The notes: a model not told the origin generated them from the sequence alone. Positions 26,701-35,566 are shown, counted from the stretch's first letter. The stretch: 64,000 nucleotides of DNA from Ornithinibacillus bavariensis (GCF_050433565.1 NZ_JBNPWZ010000014.1:1-64000); one strand, 5' to 3'. Numbers and translations: made by a program.

Positions 26701-27405
26701 GCTGTTATTAGTGAAATTTATGGAACAGTCTTAGAAATTCATGAAGCGAAGGATAAACATGAAGTTGTAATCCAAGGTGAAGTAGAACAACGCTCATATG
26801 CCGTTCCATACAATGCTCGACTTAAGGTTTCTGTTGGTGATGAAGTAATTGCCGGACAGGAGCTTACAGAAGGATCAGTGGATCCAAAGGCATTAATACG
26901 TGTCCAAGGTGTTGCAGGTGTTCAGGATTACTTGCTACGTGAAGTGCAACGAGTATACCGTATGCAAGGTGTTGAAATTGGTGATAAACACGTTGAGGTT
27001 ATGGTACGACAAATGCTTCGTAAAGTACGTGTAATTGATGCTGGTGATACGGATGTCTTACCTGGTTCTCTACTTGAGCTGCATCAGTTTAAGGAAGCTA
27101 ACCATAAAGTACTCATGGAAGGTAACCAACCAGCAGTTGGTAAGCCAGTACTACTAGGTATCACTAAAGCTTCATTAGAAACTGATTCGTTCCTATCTGC
27201 TGCATCCTTCCAAGAAACTACAAGGGTTCTAACAGATGCTGCAATCAAGGGTAAACGAGACGAATTACTAGGTCTAAAAGAGAACGTTATTATCGGTAAG
27301 CTTGTTCCAGCAGGTACAGGAATGCAACGTTACCGAAAAGTTCAACTACCAAAGGTTGAAACGGAAGAGGTATTAGAAGAAGAAGTAGAACAGCCTGTAC
27401 AGTAA
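23797..27405 (+). CDS. rpoC: RNA polymerase beta' subunit RpoC
   Basis: 1202 residues. TTG start with GGGAGGT upstream. The N-terminal zinc ribbon is CHCGKY...CDRCG (about residues 60-78). The catalytic magnesium motif is NADFDGDQMA near 448. The second zinc site is CNTKHGVCKKC near 890. The trigger loop and bridge helix region contains GEPGTQLTMRTFHTGG. Full length for the family. Confidence 0.98.
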   Translation: MLDVNNFEFMKIGLASPEKIRSWSYGEVKKPETINYRTLKPEKDGLFCERIFGPTKDWECHCGKYKRVRYKGVVCDRCGVEVTKSKVRRERMGHIELAAPVSHIWYFKGIPSRMGLVLDMSPRALEEVIYFAAYIVTDPGNTPLEKKQLLSEKEYRTYYEKYGSSFKAQMGAEAIRKLLQDIDLDKEVDALKEELKTAQGQRRTRAIKRLEVLEAFRNSGNETSWMILDVLPVIPPEIRPMVQLDGGRFATSDLNDLYRRVINRNNRLKRLLDLGAPSIIVQNEKRMLQEAVDALIDNGRRGRPVTGPGNRPLKSLSHMLKGKQGRFRQNLLGKRVDYSGRSVIVVGPNLKMYQCGLPKEMALELFKPFIMKELVERGIAHNIKSAKRKIERVHPDVWDVLEDVIKEHPVLLNRAPTLHRLGIQAFEPTLVEGRAIRLHPLVCTAYNADFDGDQMAVHVPLSAEAQAEARLLMLAAQNILNPKDGKPVVTPSQDMVLGNYYLTLEREGAIGEGTVVTDVNEARVAYQNGFVHLHTRIAVKASTLNNKTFTEEQNNQLLLTTVGKLIFNEILPDSFPYINEPTKFNLEQRTPEHYFVEKGTNIKEEIKKREIIKPFKKGFLGDIIAEVFKRFKITETSRMLDRMKDLGFSMSTTAGMTVGISDIVVLPEKEEILNEAQKKVDNVMKQFRRGLITEEERYDRVIAIWSQAKDTIQDRLMESLDNRNPIFMMSDSGARGNASNFTQLAGMRGLMANPAGRIIELPIKSSFREGLTVLEYFISTHGARKGLADTALKTADSGYLTRRLVDVAQDVIVRETDCGTDRGLPVTALMDGNEVIEPLFDRLVGRTAFETVVHPETKEVIVEYDTVISEDQAKQIVEAGIEKVTIRTVFTCNTKHGVCKKCYGRNLATGSEVEVGEAVGIIAAQSIGEPGTQLTMRTFHTGGVAGDDITQGLPRIQELFEARNPKGQAVISEIYGTVLEIHEAKDKHEVVIQGEVEQRSYAVPYNARLKVSVGDEVIAGQELTEGSVDPKALIRVQGVAGVQDYLLREVQRVYRMQGVEIGDKHVEVMVRQMLRKVRVIDAGDTDVLPGSLLELHQFKEANHKVLMEGNQPAVGKPVLLGITKASLETDSFLSAASFQETTRVLTDAAIKGKRDELLGLKENVIIGKLVPAGTGMQRYRKVQLPKVETEEVLEEEVEQPVQ

Positions 27406-27458
27406 GAAAAATGATTTAAGCTTTCGATTGTTTAAGGCTTTCTAGATAAAAAAATTAT

Positions 27459-27538
27459 AATCGGAAGCACCAAAATGTTATAAATTCTAGTTGACATTGT
27501 AAAACGAGAATGATAATATATTCAAGGTGCTTCCGATT
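27459..27538 (+). repeat. 13-bp inverted repeat enclosing the promoter of the L7Ae-like gene
   Basis: AATCGGAAGCACC (27459-27471) and its exact complement GGTGCTTCCGATT (27526-27538) flank 54 bases that contain the promoter at 27491-27519. The right arm begins at about the predicted transcription start. No T-run follows, so it does not look like a terminator. Confidence 0.8.
27491..27519 (+). promoter_or_regulatory. sigma-A promoter of the L7Ae-like gene
   Basis: A consensus TTGACA (27491-27496), 17 bp, TAATAT (27514-27519), with the start near 27526. Confidence 0.85.
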
Positions 27539-27566
27539 TATACTTGTTACTTTGGAGGATATAATT

Positions 27567-27818
27567 ATGTCTTATGAAAAAGTGACGAAAGTAAAATCAC
27601 AGCTAGTAATTGGCATGAAGCAAACACTGAAGGCTATGAAAAATGGCCATGTAAGTGAAGTGTTTATAGCTGAAGATGCTGATCGGCGAAAAACACAAGA
27701 GATTGAAGAATTAGCTAAATCGCTGGGCATTCCGTGTCAGCGTGTTGATTCCATGAAAAAGCTAGGTGCCGCATGCGGAATTGATGTTGGCGCATCGAGT
27801 GTAGCAATAAAAAAGTGA
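27567..27818 (+). CDS. rplGB: L7Ae/L30e-family ribosomal protein (YbxF-like)
   Basis: 83 residues from the ATG at 27567 (MSYEKVTKVKSQLVIGMKQT), with GGAGG nearby. The L7Ae family signature is present: LVIGMKQTLKAMKNG, VFIAEDADRRKT, and SMKKLGAACGIDVGAS. It binds kink-turn RNA, and B. subtilis YbxF associates with ribosomes and k-turns. Located between rpoC and rpsL as in B. subtilis. It has its own strong promoter. Confidence 0.92.
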   Translation: MSYEKVTKVKSQLVIGMKQTLKAMKNGHVSEVFIAEDADRRKTQEIEELAKSLGIPCQRVDSMKKLGAACGIDVGASSVAIKK

Positions 27819-27948
27819 TGGTTTTGGCGGGATAGATTCTCGCGAAAGCTTTGTTTTTTGCTTCAAGATGAACCACCTGGATGTGTGGTATTACAAACCG
27901 GGTGATTACTAGCTGTTTTTTAGTAAACCAGAAGGGAGGAAATCGAAA

Positions 27949-28368
27949 ATGCCTACAATTAACCAACTTGTTCGCAAAGGTCGCGAAAGCAAACCTAAGA
28001 AATCTGACTCACCAGCACTTAATAAAGGGTACAACAGCTTCAAGAAATCATTAACAAATGAAAACTCTCCACAAAAACGTGGTGTTTGTACTCGTGTTGG
28101 TACACTAACCCCGAAAAAACCGAACTCTGCATTACGTAAATATGCTCGTGTTCGTTTATCAAACAACATGGAAGTAACTGCATACATTCCTGGAATTGGA
28201 CACAATCTACAGGAACACAGTGTAGTTTTAATCCGTGGAGGACGTGTAAAAGACTTACCAGGGGTACGTTATCACATCGTACGTGGCGCACTTGATACAG
28301 CTGGAGTAGATGGCCGTATGCAAGGACGCTCTAAATATGGTACAAAACGCCCTAAAGAGAAGAAATAA
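27949..28368 (+). CDS. rpsL: 30S ribosomal protein S12
   Basis: 139 residues. Decoding-centre motifs TPKKPNSALRK and RGGRVKDLPGVRYH keep the lysines that change in streptomycin-resistant mutants, so the wild-type state is predicted. First gene of the str operon. Confidence 0.98.
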   Translation: MPTINQLVRKGRESKPKKSDSPALNKGYNSFKKSLTNENSPQKRGVCTRVGTLTPKKPNSALRKYARVRLSNNMEVTAYIPGIGHNLQEHSVVLIRGGRVKDLPGVRYHIVRGALDTAGVDGRMQGRSKYGTKRPKEKK

Positions 28369-28408
28369 TGATTGTTCACAACACAGATGAAAGAAAGGAG
28401 GGGGACAT

Positions 28409-28879
28409 ATGCCACGTAAAGGACCAGTACCTAAGCGCGATGTCTTGCCAGATCCACTTTATAATTCAAAACTAGTAACTCGTTTAATCAACCAAATCAT
28501 GATTGATGGTAAACGAGGCATTGCTCAAAAAATTCTTTATAATGCATTTGAACTAGTTCAAGAGCGTAGCGGACAAAATCCGATGGAAGTATTTGAACAA
28601 GCAATGAAAAATGTTATGCCTGTACTTGAAGTACGTGCACGCCGTGTTGGTGGTTCTAACTACCAAGTACCGGTTGAAGTTCGTCCAGAACGTCGTCAAA
28701 CTTTAGGCTTACGTTACCTTGTTAACTATGCACGCTTACGCGGAGAGAAAACAATGGAAGAACGTTTAGCTAACGAAATCCTAGATGCTTCAAACAACAC
28801 AGGAGCTGCTGTTAAGAAGCGCGAAGATATGCACAAAATGGCAGAAGCAAACAAAGCGTTTGCTCACTATCGTTGGTAA
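28409..28879 (+). CDS. rpsG: 30S ribosomal protein S7
   Basis: 156 residues, the exact usual length. Conserved MPRKGPVPKRDVLPDP start, RRVGGSNYQVPVEV and the C-terminal NKAFAHYRW. It nucleates the 30S head and contacts the E site. RBS AAAGGAGGG. Confidence 0.98.
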   Translation: MPRKGPVPKRDVLPDPLYNSKLVTRLINQIMIDGKRGIAQKILYNAFELVQERSGQNPMEVFEQAMKNVMPVLEVRARRVGGSNYQVPVEVRPERRQTLGLRYLVNYARLRGEKTMEERLANEILDASNNTGAAVKKREDMHKMAEANKAFAHYRW

Positions 28880-28921
28880 TTTAAACAAATATAAAGCCTT
28901 TAGCAGGAAGGAGAAGAATAC

Positions 28922-31000
28922 ATGGCAAGAGAGTTCTCCTTGGAAAAGACGCGCAATATTGGTATTATGGCACACATCGATGCAGGTAAAACCACTACAA
29001 CTGAGCGTATTCTTTTCTATACAGGACGCATTCATAAAATTGGTGAAACACATGAAGGTGCTTCCCAAATGGACTGGATGGAACAAGAGCAAGAGCGCGG
29101 AATCACGATTACATCCGCTGCGACAACTGCTCAATGGAAAAACCATCGTATCAATATCATTGATACTCCAGGACACGTTGACTTCACCGTAGAAGTTGAG
29201 CGTTCATTACGCGTACTTGACGGAGCTGTTACAGTACTTGATGCTCAATCTGGTGTAGAACCACAAACTGAAACAGTATGGCGTCAAGCAACAACCTATG
29301 GTGTTCCACGTATTGTTTTCGTTAACAAAATGGATAAAACAGGTGCTGACTTTTTATATTCAGTAGGTACATTAAAAGACCGCTTAGGAGCAAATGCACA
29401 CCCAGTGCAATTACCTATCGGTGCTGAAGACCAATTTAATGGTATTATTGACCTTATTAATATGGAAGCACACTATTATCTTGATGATCTTGGTACAGTT
29501 GACGAAGCACGTGAAATCCCAGAAGATCTAAAAGATAAGGCAGAAGAATTACGCACTAGCCTAATTGAGGCTGTTTCTGAGTTAGATGAAGATCTAATGA
29601 TGAGATACTTAGAGGGAGAAGAAATCTCTAATGAAGAGCTTAAAAAGGCAATTCGTAATGCTACACTTAGCGTAGAATTCTACCCAGTATTCTGTGGATC
29701 TGCATTTAAAAACAAAGGTGTTCAATTAATGCTTGATGGTGTAATTGATTATCTTCCAGCACCAACTGATATTCCTCCAATCGAGGGTACTGTTCCTGGT
29801 ACGGAAGAAAAAATCACTCGTCCTTCAAGTGATGATGAACCGTTTGCAGCTCTAGCATTTAAAGTTATGACCGACCCATTTGTTGGAAAGTTAACCTTCT
29901 TCCGTGTTTACTCAGGAACTTTAGATTCTGGTTCTTATGTTCGTAACTCGGTTAAAGATAAGCGTGAGCGTATTGGTCGTATTCTTCAAATGCACGCTAA
30001 CCACCGTCAAGAAATTTCAAAGGTTTACGCTGGTGAAATTGCTGCTGCGGTAGGATTAAAGGATACATCTACTGGTGACACATTGTGTGATGAAAAGAAT
30101 TTAGTAATTCTTGAATCAATGGAATTCCCAGAGCCAGTTATCTCTGTAGCTATCGAGCCTAAAACAAAAGCAGACCAAGATAAAATGGGTATTGCGTTAG
30201 GTAAACTAGCTGAAGAGGACCCTACATTCAGAACTGAAACAAATCCTGAAACTGGTCAAACAATCATCTCTGGTATGGGTGAGCTTCACTTAGATATCAT
30301 TGTGGACCGTTTAAAGCGTGAGTTCAAAGTAGAGGCGAATGTTGGTGCTCCACAAGTAGCATACCGTGAAACATTCCGTGCAGCTGCTGAAGTCGAAGGT
30401 AAATTCGTACGTCAGTCTGGTGGACGTGGACAATACGGTCACGTTTGGATTAAATTTGAGCCAAACGAAGAAGGCGCTGGCTTTGAATTTAACAATAACA
30501 TCGTTGGTGGTGTGGTACCACGTGAATACATCCCTGCTGTTGAACAAGGTGTTAGAGAAGCAATGGAAAATGGTGTATTAGCTGGTTATCCATTAATCGA
30601 TGTAAAAGCATCATTATTTGATGGTAGCTACCATGATGTAGACTCAAACGAAATGGCGTTTAAAGTAGCTGCATCTATGGCTCTTAAAGCTGCTAAAAAT
30701 AAATGTAACCCTGTACTTTTAGAACCAATTGAAAAAGTTGAAATTGTTGTTCCAGAAGAATACATGGGTGATATCATGGGTGACGTTACTTCCCGTCGTG
30801 GACGTGTAGAAGGAATGGAAGCTCGTGGTAATGCTCAAGTAATTAGAGCAATGGTTCCTCTTTCTGAAATGTTTGGATATGCAACTGCATTGCGTTCAAA
30901 CACACAAGGTCGTGGAACATATACAATGCACTTTGATCACTATGAAGAAGTACCAAAGAGCATTGCAGAAGAAATTATTAAGAAAAACGCTGGAGAATAA
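28922..31000 (+). CDS. fusA: Elongation factor G
   Basis: 692 residues. GTPase motifs: G1 AHIDAGKTTTT (residues about 17-27), switch II DTPGHVDF, NKMDKTGAD. Domains II-V follow, with GGVVPREYIPAV in domain IV. It drives translocation and ribosome recycling. It follows rpsG by 42 bases with AGGAAGGAG upstream. Confidence 0.98.
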   Translation: MAREFSLEKTRNIGIMAHIDAGKTTTTERILFYTGRIHKIGETHEGASQMDWMEQEQERGITITSAATTAQWKNHRINIIDTPGHVDFTVEVERSLRVLDGAVTVLDAQSGVEPQTETVWRQATTYGVPRIVFVNKMDKTGADFLYSVGTLKDRLGANAHPVQLPIGAEDQFNGIIDLINMEAHYYLDDLGTVDEAREIPEDLKDKAEELRTSLIEAVSELDEDLMMRYLEGEEISNEELKKAIRNATLSVEFYPVFCGSAFKNKGVQLMLDGVIDYLPAPTDIPPIEGTVPGTEEKITRPSSDDEPFAALAFKVMTDPFVGKLTFFRVYSGTLDSGSYVRNSVKDKRERIGRILQMHANHRQEISKVYAGEIAAAVGLKDTSTGDTLCDEKNLVILESMEFPEPVISVAIEPKTKADQDKMGIALGKLAEEDPTFRTETNPETGQTIISGMGELHLDIIVDRLKREFKVEANVGAPQVAYRETFRAAAEVEGKFVRQSGGRGQYGHVWIKFEPNEEGAGFEFNNNIVGGVVPREYIPAVEQGVREAMENGVLAGYPLIDVKASLFDGSYHDVDSNEMAFKVAASMALKAAKNKCNPVLLEPIEKVEIVVPEEYMGDIMGDVTSRRGRVEGMEARGNAQVIRAMVPLSEMFGYATALRSNTQGRGTYTMHFDHYEEVPKSIAEEIIKKNAGE

Positions 31001-31039
31001 TTGATTTTTTCTTTATTCTCAAGTATAACTTTTAGTGTA

Positions 31040-31072
31040 AGCTAAGAAATAAACAAGTTTTATTTCTTAGCT
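31040..31072 (+). other. perfect 14-bp hairpin in the fusA-tuf gap
   Basis: AGCTAAGAAATAAA (31040-31053) and TTTATTTCTTAGCT (31059-31072) pair perfectly around CAAGT. No T-run follows, so it may be a processing or stabilising element that allows extra tuf mRNA. Confidence 0.7.
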
Positions 31073-31121
31073 CCAACATATACTTAAAAAATCTTTCATT
31101 TATTTAAAGGAGGAAATATAA

Positions 31122-32312
31122 ATGGCTAAAGAAAAATTTGACCGTTCCAAATCACACGTTAACATTGGTACAATCGGACACGTTGACCATGGTAAAACTA
31201 CATTAACTGCTGCTATCACAACTGTAATGGCTAAGAAAAGCGGTAAAGGTACTGCAATGGCTTATGACCAAATCGACGGTGCTCCAGAAGAAAGAGAACG
31301 TGGTATCACAATCGCTACTTCTCACGTTGAGTACGAAACTGAAACTCGTCACTATGCACACGTAGACTGCCCAGGACACGCTGACTATGTTAAAAACATG
31401 ATCACTGGTGCTGCACAAATGGACGGAGCTATCCTAGTAGTATCTGCTGCTGATGGTCCAATGCCACAAACTCGTGAGCACATCCTACTTTCTCGTAACG
31501 TAGGTGTTCCAACTATCGTTGTATTCTTAAACAAAGTTGACATGGTTGACGATGAAGAATTACTAGAATTAGTTGAAATGGAAGTACGTGACCTACTATC
31601 TGAATACGACTTCCCTGGTGACGATGTTCCAGTAATCAAAGGTTCTGCTCTTAAAGCACTAGAAGGTGATGCAGAGTATGAAGAAAGAATCGTTGAGCTA
31701 ATGAACGCTGTTGACGAATATGTACCAACTCCAGAACGTGACACTGACAAACCATTCATGATGCCTGTTGAGGACGTATTCTCAATCACTGGTCGTGGTA
31801 CTGTTGCTACAGGTCGTGTTGAGCGCGGTCAAGTTAAAGTTGGAGACGAAGTTGAAATCATTGGTCTTCAAGAAGAATCAAGTAAATCAACTGTAACTGG
31901 TGTTGAAATGTTCCGTAAGCTTCTTGATTATGCTGAAGCTGGAGATAACATCGGTGCACTACTTCGTGGTGTGGCTCGTGAAGATATTAACCGTGGTCAA
32001 GTACTTGCTAAGCCAGGTTCAATTACTCCACACACAAATTTTAAAGCTGAAGTTTACGTATTGTCTAAAGAAGAAGGTGGACGTCACACTCCATTCTTCT
32101 CAAACTATCGCCCACAGTTCTACTTCCGTACAACTGACGTAACTGGTGTTATTACACTACCAGAAGGAGTAGAAATGGTAATGCCTGGAGACAACATTGA
32201 AATGAATGTTGAACTAATTTCTCCAATCGCTATTGAAGATGGTACTCGTTTCTCTATCCGTGAAGGCGGACGTACTGTTGGATCAGGCGTTGTAACTTCT
32301 ATTACAAAATAA
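31122..32312 (+). CDS. tuf: Elongation factor Tu
   Basis: 396 residues. GTPase motifs GHVDHGKTTL, DCPGHADYVKNM, NKVDMVDD and GSALKAL are intact. Domains II and III carry the tRNA-binding residues (GRVERGQVKVGDEVEI, GGRHTPFFSNYRPQFYFRTT). Only one tuf copy is in the window, as usual for bacilli. Ends at a strong terminator. Confidence 0.98.
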   Translation: MAKEKFDRSKSHVNIGTIGHVDHGKTTLTAAITTVMAKKSGKGTAMAYDQIDGAPEERERGITIATSHVEYETETRHYAHVDCPGHADYVKNMITGAAQMDGAILVVSAADGPMPQTREHILLSRNVGVPTIVVFLNKVDMVDDEELLELVEMEVRDLLSEYDFPGDDVPVIKGSALKALEGDAEYEERIVELMNAVDEYVPTPERDTDKPFMMPVEDVFSITGRGTVATGRVERGQVKVGDEVEIIGLQEESSKSTVTGVEMFRKLLDYAEAGDNIGALLRGVAREDINRGQVLAKPGSITPHTNFKAEVYVLSKEEGGRHTPFFSNYRPQFYFRTTDVTGVITLPEGVEMVMPGDNIEMNVELISPIAIEDGTRFSIREGGRTVGSGVVTSITK

Positions 32313-32324
32313 TAATAGCTTACG

Positions 32325-32361
32325 AAAACAGGTAACGTGACGACGTTACCTGTTTTTTTGT
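32325..32361 (+). terminator. terminator of the str operon
   Basis: ACAGGTAACGT (32328-32338) pairs with ACGTTACCTGT (32343-32353) around GACG, followed by a long T-run. Confidence 0.95.
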
Positions 32362-32514
32362 TTTTTTTAACTAGTTAAATTTGTGTTGGAGCATAGAAAC
32401 TACCATTATATACATGAACAGATGACACATTCTCTCGTAATACACCAAAGGTCAAAGGTCATAATATCGGAAGCTACACCAAACTTTCCCAAGTTATAAA
32501 TCTTCTTAGAAACC

Positions 32515-32611
32515 TTGCAATCACTTAAATTAGCAAGTATAATAATTAATTGTGCAACATATAAGATTTTCATCAAAAAAGGTTGCATTGACCATATAAA
32601 TTCTATATAAT
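32515..32611 (+). promoter_or_regulatory. two tandem sigma-A promoters of the S10 operon
   Basis: P1: TTGCAA (32515-32520), 17 bp, TATAAT (32538-32543). P2: TTGCAT (32583-32588), 17 bp, TATAAT (32606-32611). Both have perfect -10 boxes and ideal spacing. The preceding 32362-32514 shows no gene or clear element. Confidence 0.85.
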
Positions 32612-32617
32612 GAGAAT

Positions 32618-32735
32618 GTTGGTCACTCGAGGCGATGATGTGGAAGGTTGTTGGCACACCCGGCCCCTTTGCCATGGCGGGGTGCTAAGAAATTTTCATG
32701 GAGTATGTCTATTATAATATGGGCGAAAAGGAGGG
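32618..32735 (+). promoter_or_regulatory. S10-operon mRNA leader
   Basis: The leader between P2 and rpsJ contains a GC-rich hairpin: TTGGCAC (about 32650-32656) pairs with GTGCTAA (32682-32688) and encloses CACCCGGCCCC...GGCGGGG. The sequence block GGTTGTTGGCACACCCGGCC and the following AAGAAATTTTCATGGAGTAT recur, as I recall, before rpsJ in other bacilli. In E. coli the analogous leader is bound by L4, but the binder here is not shown. Confidence 0.6.
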
Positions 32736-32741
32736 AAAATA

Positions 32742-33050
32742 ATGGCAAAAGAAAAAATAAGAATCCGTTTAAAAGCATATGATCACCGTATTCTTGATCA
32801 GTCTGCTGAAAAAATTGTAGATACTGCGAAGCGTTCTGGAGCAAAAGTTTCTGGTCCAATTCCATTACCTACTGAAAAAGCTGTTTACACAATTTTACGT
32901 GCGGTTCACAAATACAAGGACTCACGTGAACAATTCGAAATGCGTACACATAAACGTCTAATCGATATTGTTAACCCAACACCACAAACAGTGGATTCTT
33001 TAATGCGTTTAGATCTACCATCTGGTGTAGATATTGAAATTAAACTATAA
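32742..33050 (+). CDS. rpsJ: 30S ribosomal protein S10
   Basis: 102 residues, standard length. Conserved RIRLKAYDHRILDQSA start and the loop RTHKRLIDIVNPTPQTV, which is also the NusB/NusG contact surface. First gene of the S10-spc-alpha superoperon. Confidence 0.98.
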   Translation: MAKEKIRIRLKAYDHRILDQSAEKIVDTAKRSGAKVSGPIPLPTEKAVYTILRAVHKYKDSREQFEMRTHKRLIDIVNPTPQTVDSLMRLDLPSGVDIEIKL

Positions 33051-33081
33051 AATATTGTCTTTATAATAGGAGGTGTAACGG

Positions 33082-33711
33082 ATGACGAAAGGAATCTTAG
33101 GTCGTAAAATCGGCATGACTCAGCTATTTAACGAAAACGGTGAATTAATTCCTGTTACTGTTATTCAAGCTGAGCCGAACGTAGTTTTACAAAAAAGAAC
33201 GCTTGAAAATGATGGATATGAAGCGATTCAACTAGGTTTTCAAGATTTAAAACAATCTCGTACGAATAAAGCGGAAAAAGGTCATGCTGAAAAAGCAAAC
33301 ACAACCCCTAAGCGCTACGTTCGTGAAATCCGTAATGCTAATCTTGATGAGTATGAAGTAGGTCAAGCGATTAGCGTAGAAATTTTCCAAGCGGGCGAAA
33401 AGGTTGATGTAACTGGAACTTCAAAGGGTAAAGGATTCCAAGGCTCTATTAAGCGTCATGGACAATCACGTGGACCAATGTCACACGGTTCTCATTACCA
33501 TAGATCTCCAGGTTCAATGGGAGCAATCGATGCAATGCGCGTATTCCCAGGCAAAAACCTACCAGGACATATGGGTCAAGAACAAGTAACGATCCAAAAC
33601 CTAGAAGTTGTTAGTGTAGATGCAGAACGCAACCTACTACTAATCAAAGGTAATGTACCAGGTGCAAAAAAATCATTCGTAAAAATCACGAGTGCAATCA
33701 AGGCTAACTAA
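33082..33711 (+). CDS. rplC: 50S ribosomal protein L3
   Basis: 209 residues. Conserved KGILGRKIGMTQLF start and the long finger loop GKGFQGSIKRHGQSRGPMSH that reaches toward the peptidyl-transferase centre. RBS AGGAGGTG. Confidence 0.98.
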   Translation: MTKGILGRKIGMTQLFNENGELIPVTVIQAEPNVVLQKRTLENDGYEAIQLGFQDLKQSRTNKAEKGHAEKANTTPKRYVREIRNANLDEYEVGQAISVEIFQAGEKVDVTGTSKGKGFQGSIKRHGQSRGPMSHGSHYHRSPGSMGAIDAMRVFPGKNLPGHMGQEQVTIQNLEVVSVDAERNLLLIKGNVPGAKKSFVKITSAIKAN

Positions 33712-33737
33712 TCATATATACGAAGGGAGGATATGTC

Positions 33738-34361
33738 ATGCCTAAAGTAGCACTATTTAAACAAGATGGTTCACAAGCAGGTGAAATCGAATTAAACGAT
33801 TCTGTCTTTGGTATTGAACCAAACACACATGTTTTACACGAAGCGGTAGTTATGCAACGTGCTTCTATGCGTCAAGGTACGCATAAAGTTAAAAACCGTT
33901 CTGAAGTTCGTGGCGGAGGTCGTAAGCCATGGCGTCAGAAGGGAACAGGACGTGCGCGTCAAGGTTCTATTCGCTCACCACAATGGGTTGGTGGTGGTAC
34001 TGTATTCGGTCCTACACCACGTAGCTATAGCTATAAATTACCTAAGAAAGTTCGTCGTTTAGCACTTAAATCTGCATTATCTTCTAAAGTACAAGAAGAA
34101 AACGTAGTAGTTTTAGATAACATCGTATTTGATGCTCCTAAAACAAAAGAAGTTGTAAAAATGCTTGGAGCTTTAAATGTAAACGAAAAAGCATTAATCG
34201 TAACTGCAGAAACTGATGAAAATGTAGTACGTTCAGCTAACAACCTTCAAGGTGTTAAAGTTCTATCTGTTACTGAAGTTAATGTACTTGATTTATTAAT
34301 GCATGACAAACTTATCTTAACGAAGGATGCAGCTGAAAAAGCAGGGGAGGTGCTTGCATAA
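33738..34361 (+). CDS. rplD: 50S ribosomal protein L4
   Basis: 207 residues. The tunnel-reaching loop with KVKNRSEVRGGGRKPWRQKG and GTGRARQGSIRSPQWVGGG is intact and shows no typical macrolide-resistance insertion. Its stop codon overlaps the ATG of rplW by one base (TAATG). Confidence 0.98.
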   Translation: MPKVALFKQDGSQAGEIELNDSVFGIEPNTHVLHEAVVMQRASMRQGTHKVKNRSEVRGGGRKPWRQKGTGRARQGSIRSPQWVGGGTVFGPTPRSYSYKLPKKVRRLALKSALSSKVQEENVVVLDNIVFDAPKTKEVVKMLGALNVNEKALIVTAETDENVVRSANNLQGVKVLSVTEVNVLDLLMHDKLILTKDAAEKAGEVLA

Positions 34362-34648
34362 TGACTGATGCACGTGATATTATTAAGCGCCCTGTAATTA
34401 CTGAGCATTCTGCTGATCTTATGGCAGAGAAGAAATATACGTTCGAAGTAAGTAAAAAAGCGAACAAAACACAAATCAAAGATGCGGTTGAAGAAATCTT
34501 TGGTGTAAAAGTTGAAAAAGTTAACACAATCAATCTAAAAGGTAAATTCAAGCGAATGGGCCGATACGGTGGTTTCCGCCCAGATCGTAAAAAAGCAATT
34601 GTGCAGCTATCCGCTGACAGCAAAGATCTAGACTTCTTTGAAGGCTAA
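34361..34648 (+). CDS. rplW: 50S ribosomal protein L23
   Basis: 95 residues. Motifs IIKRPVITEHS at the start and GKFKRMGRYGGFRPDRKKA near the end. It lies at the tunnel exit and docks trigger factor and SRP. Translationally coupled to rplD. Confidence 0.97.
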   Translation: MTDARDIIKRPVITEHSADLMAEKKYTFEVSKKANKTQIKDAVEEIFGVKVEKVNTINLKGKFKRMGRYGGFRPDRKKAIVQLSADSKDLDFFEG

Positions 34649-34677
34649 GAGATATTAAGTGAAGGAGGGAAAACAAG

Positions 34678-35508
34678 ATGGCGATCAAAAAGTTTAAACC
34701 TACCTCTAATGGTAGACGTAATATGTCTGTATCAGATTTTGCTGAAATCACTACAGATACACCGGAAAAATCCCTACTTGCTCCGCTAGCGAAGCGTGGT
34801 GGACGTAACAACCAAGGGAAATTAACGGTTCGTCATCAAGGTGGCGGTCATAAGCGTCAATATCGTATTATTGACTTTAAACGCGATAAAGATGGTATAC
34901 CAGGAAGCGTTGCTACAATCGAATACGATCCTAACCGTACCGCTAATATTGCATTAATTAACTACGCTGATGGTGAAAAGCGTTATATTCTAGCACCAAA
35001 AGGATTACAAGTTGGTCAAGTAATTGAGTCTGGAGAAAATGCAGACATTAAAGTGGGTAATGCACTTCCACTAGCAAACATTCCAGTTGGTACTGTAATC
35101 CATAATATTGAATTAAAACCAGGTCGCGGAGGACAATTAGCTCGTTCTGCTGGTGCTGAAGCACAAATCCTAGGCCGTGAAGATAAATATACACTTGTAC
35201 GTTTAGCTTCTGGTGAAGTTCGTTTAGTGCTATCAACTTGCCGTGCTACTGTTGGTCAAGTGGGTAACGTAGAACATGAACTAATTCGCGTTGGTAAAGC
35301 TGGTCGTTCTCGTTGGATGGGTATTCGCCCAACTGTACGTGGATCTGTAATGAACCCTAACGATCACCCACACGGTGGTGGTGAAGGTCGTGCTCCTATC
35401 GGACGTAAATCACCAATGACTCCTTGGGGCAAACCAACACTTGGATATAAAACACGTAAGCGTAATAAAGCTTCTGATAAGTATATTGTTCGTAAACGTA
35501 AAAAATAA
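34678..35508 (+). CDS. rplB: 50S ribosomal protein L2
   Basis: 276 residues. Contains GRNNQGKLTVRHQGGGHKR, the RNA-binding core, and the C-terminal DHPHGGGEGRAPIGRKSPMT with the histidine next to the peptidyl-transferase centre. Confidence 0.98.
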   Translation: MAIKKFKPTSNGRRNMSVSDFAEITTDTPEKSLLAPLAKRGGRNNQGKLTVRHQGGGHKRQYRIIDFKRDKDGIPGSVATIEYDPNRTANIALINYADGEKRYILAPKGLQVGQVIESGENADIKVGNALPLANIPVGTVIHNIELKPGRGGQLARSAGAEAQILGREDKYTLVRLASGEVRLVLSTCRATVGQVGNVEHELIRVGKAGRSRWMGIRPTVRGSVMNPNDHPHGGGEGRAPIGRKSPMTPWGKPTLGYKTRKRNKASDKYIVRKRKK

Positions 35509-35566
35509 TTACATTGTCTAAACGGGAAATAATTCCCATTTCTGAACTTCGAAAGGAGGTTTATCC

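Noticed and set aside
32445..32470. CtsR-like AGGTCAAAGGTCA before the S10 operon
   Set aside because: The two heptads overlap without the required 3-base spacer, and the second is incomplete.
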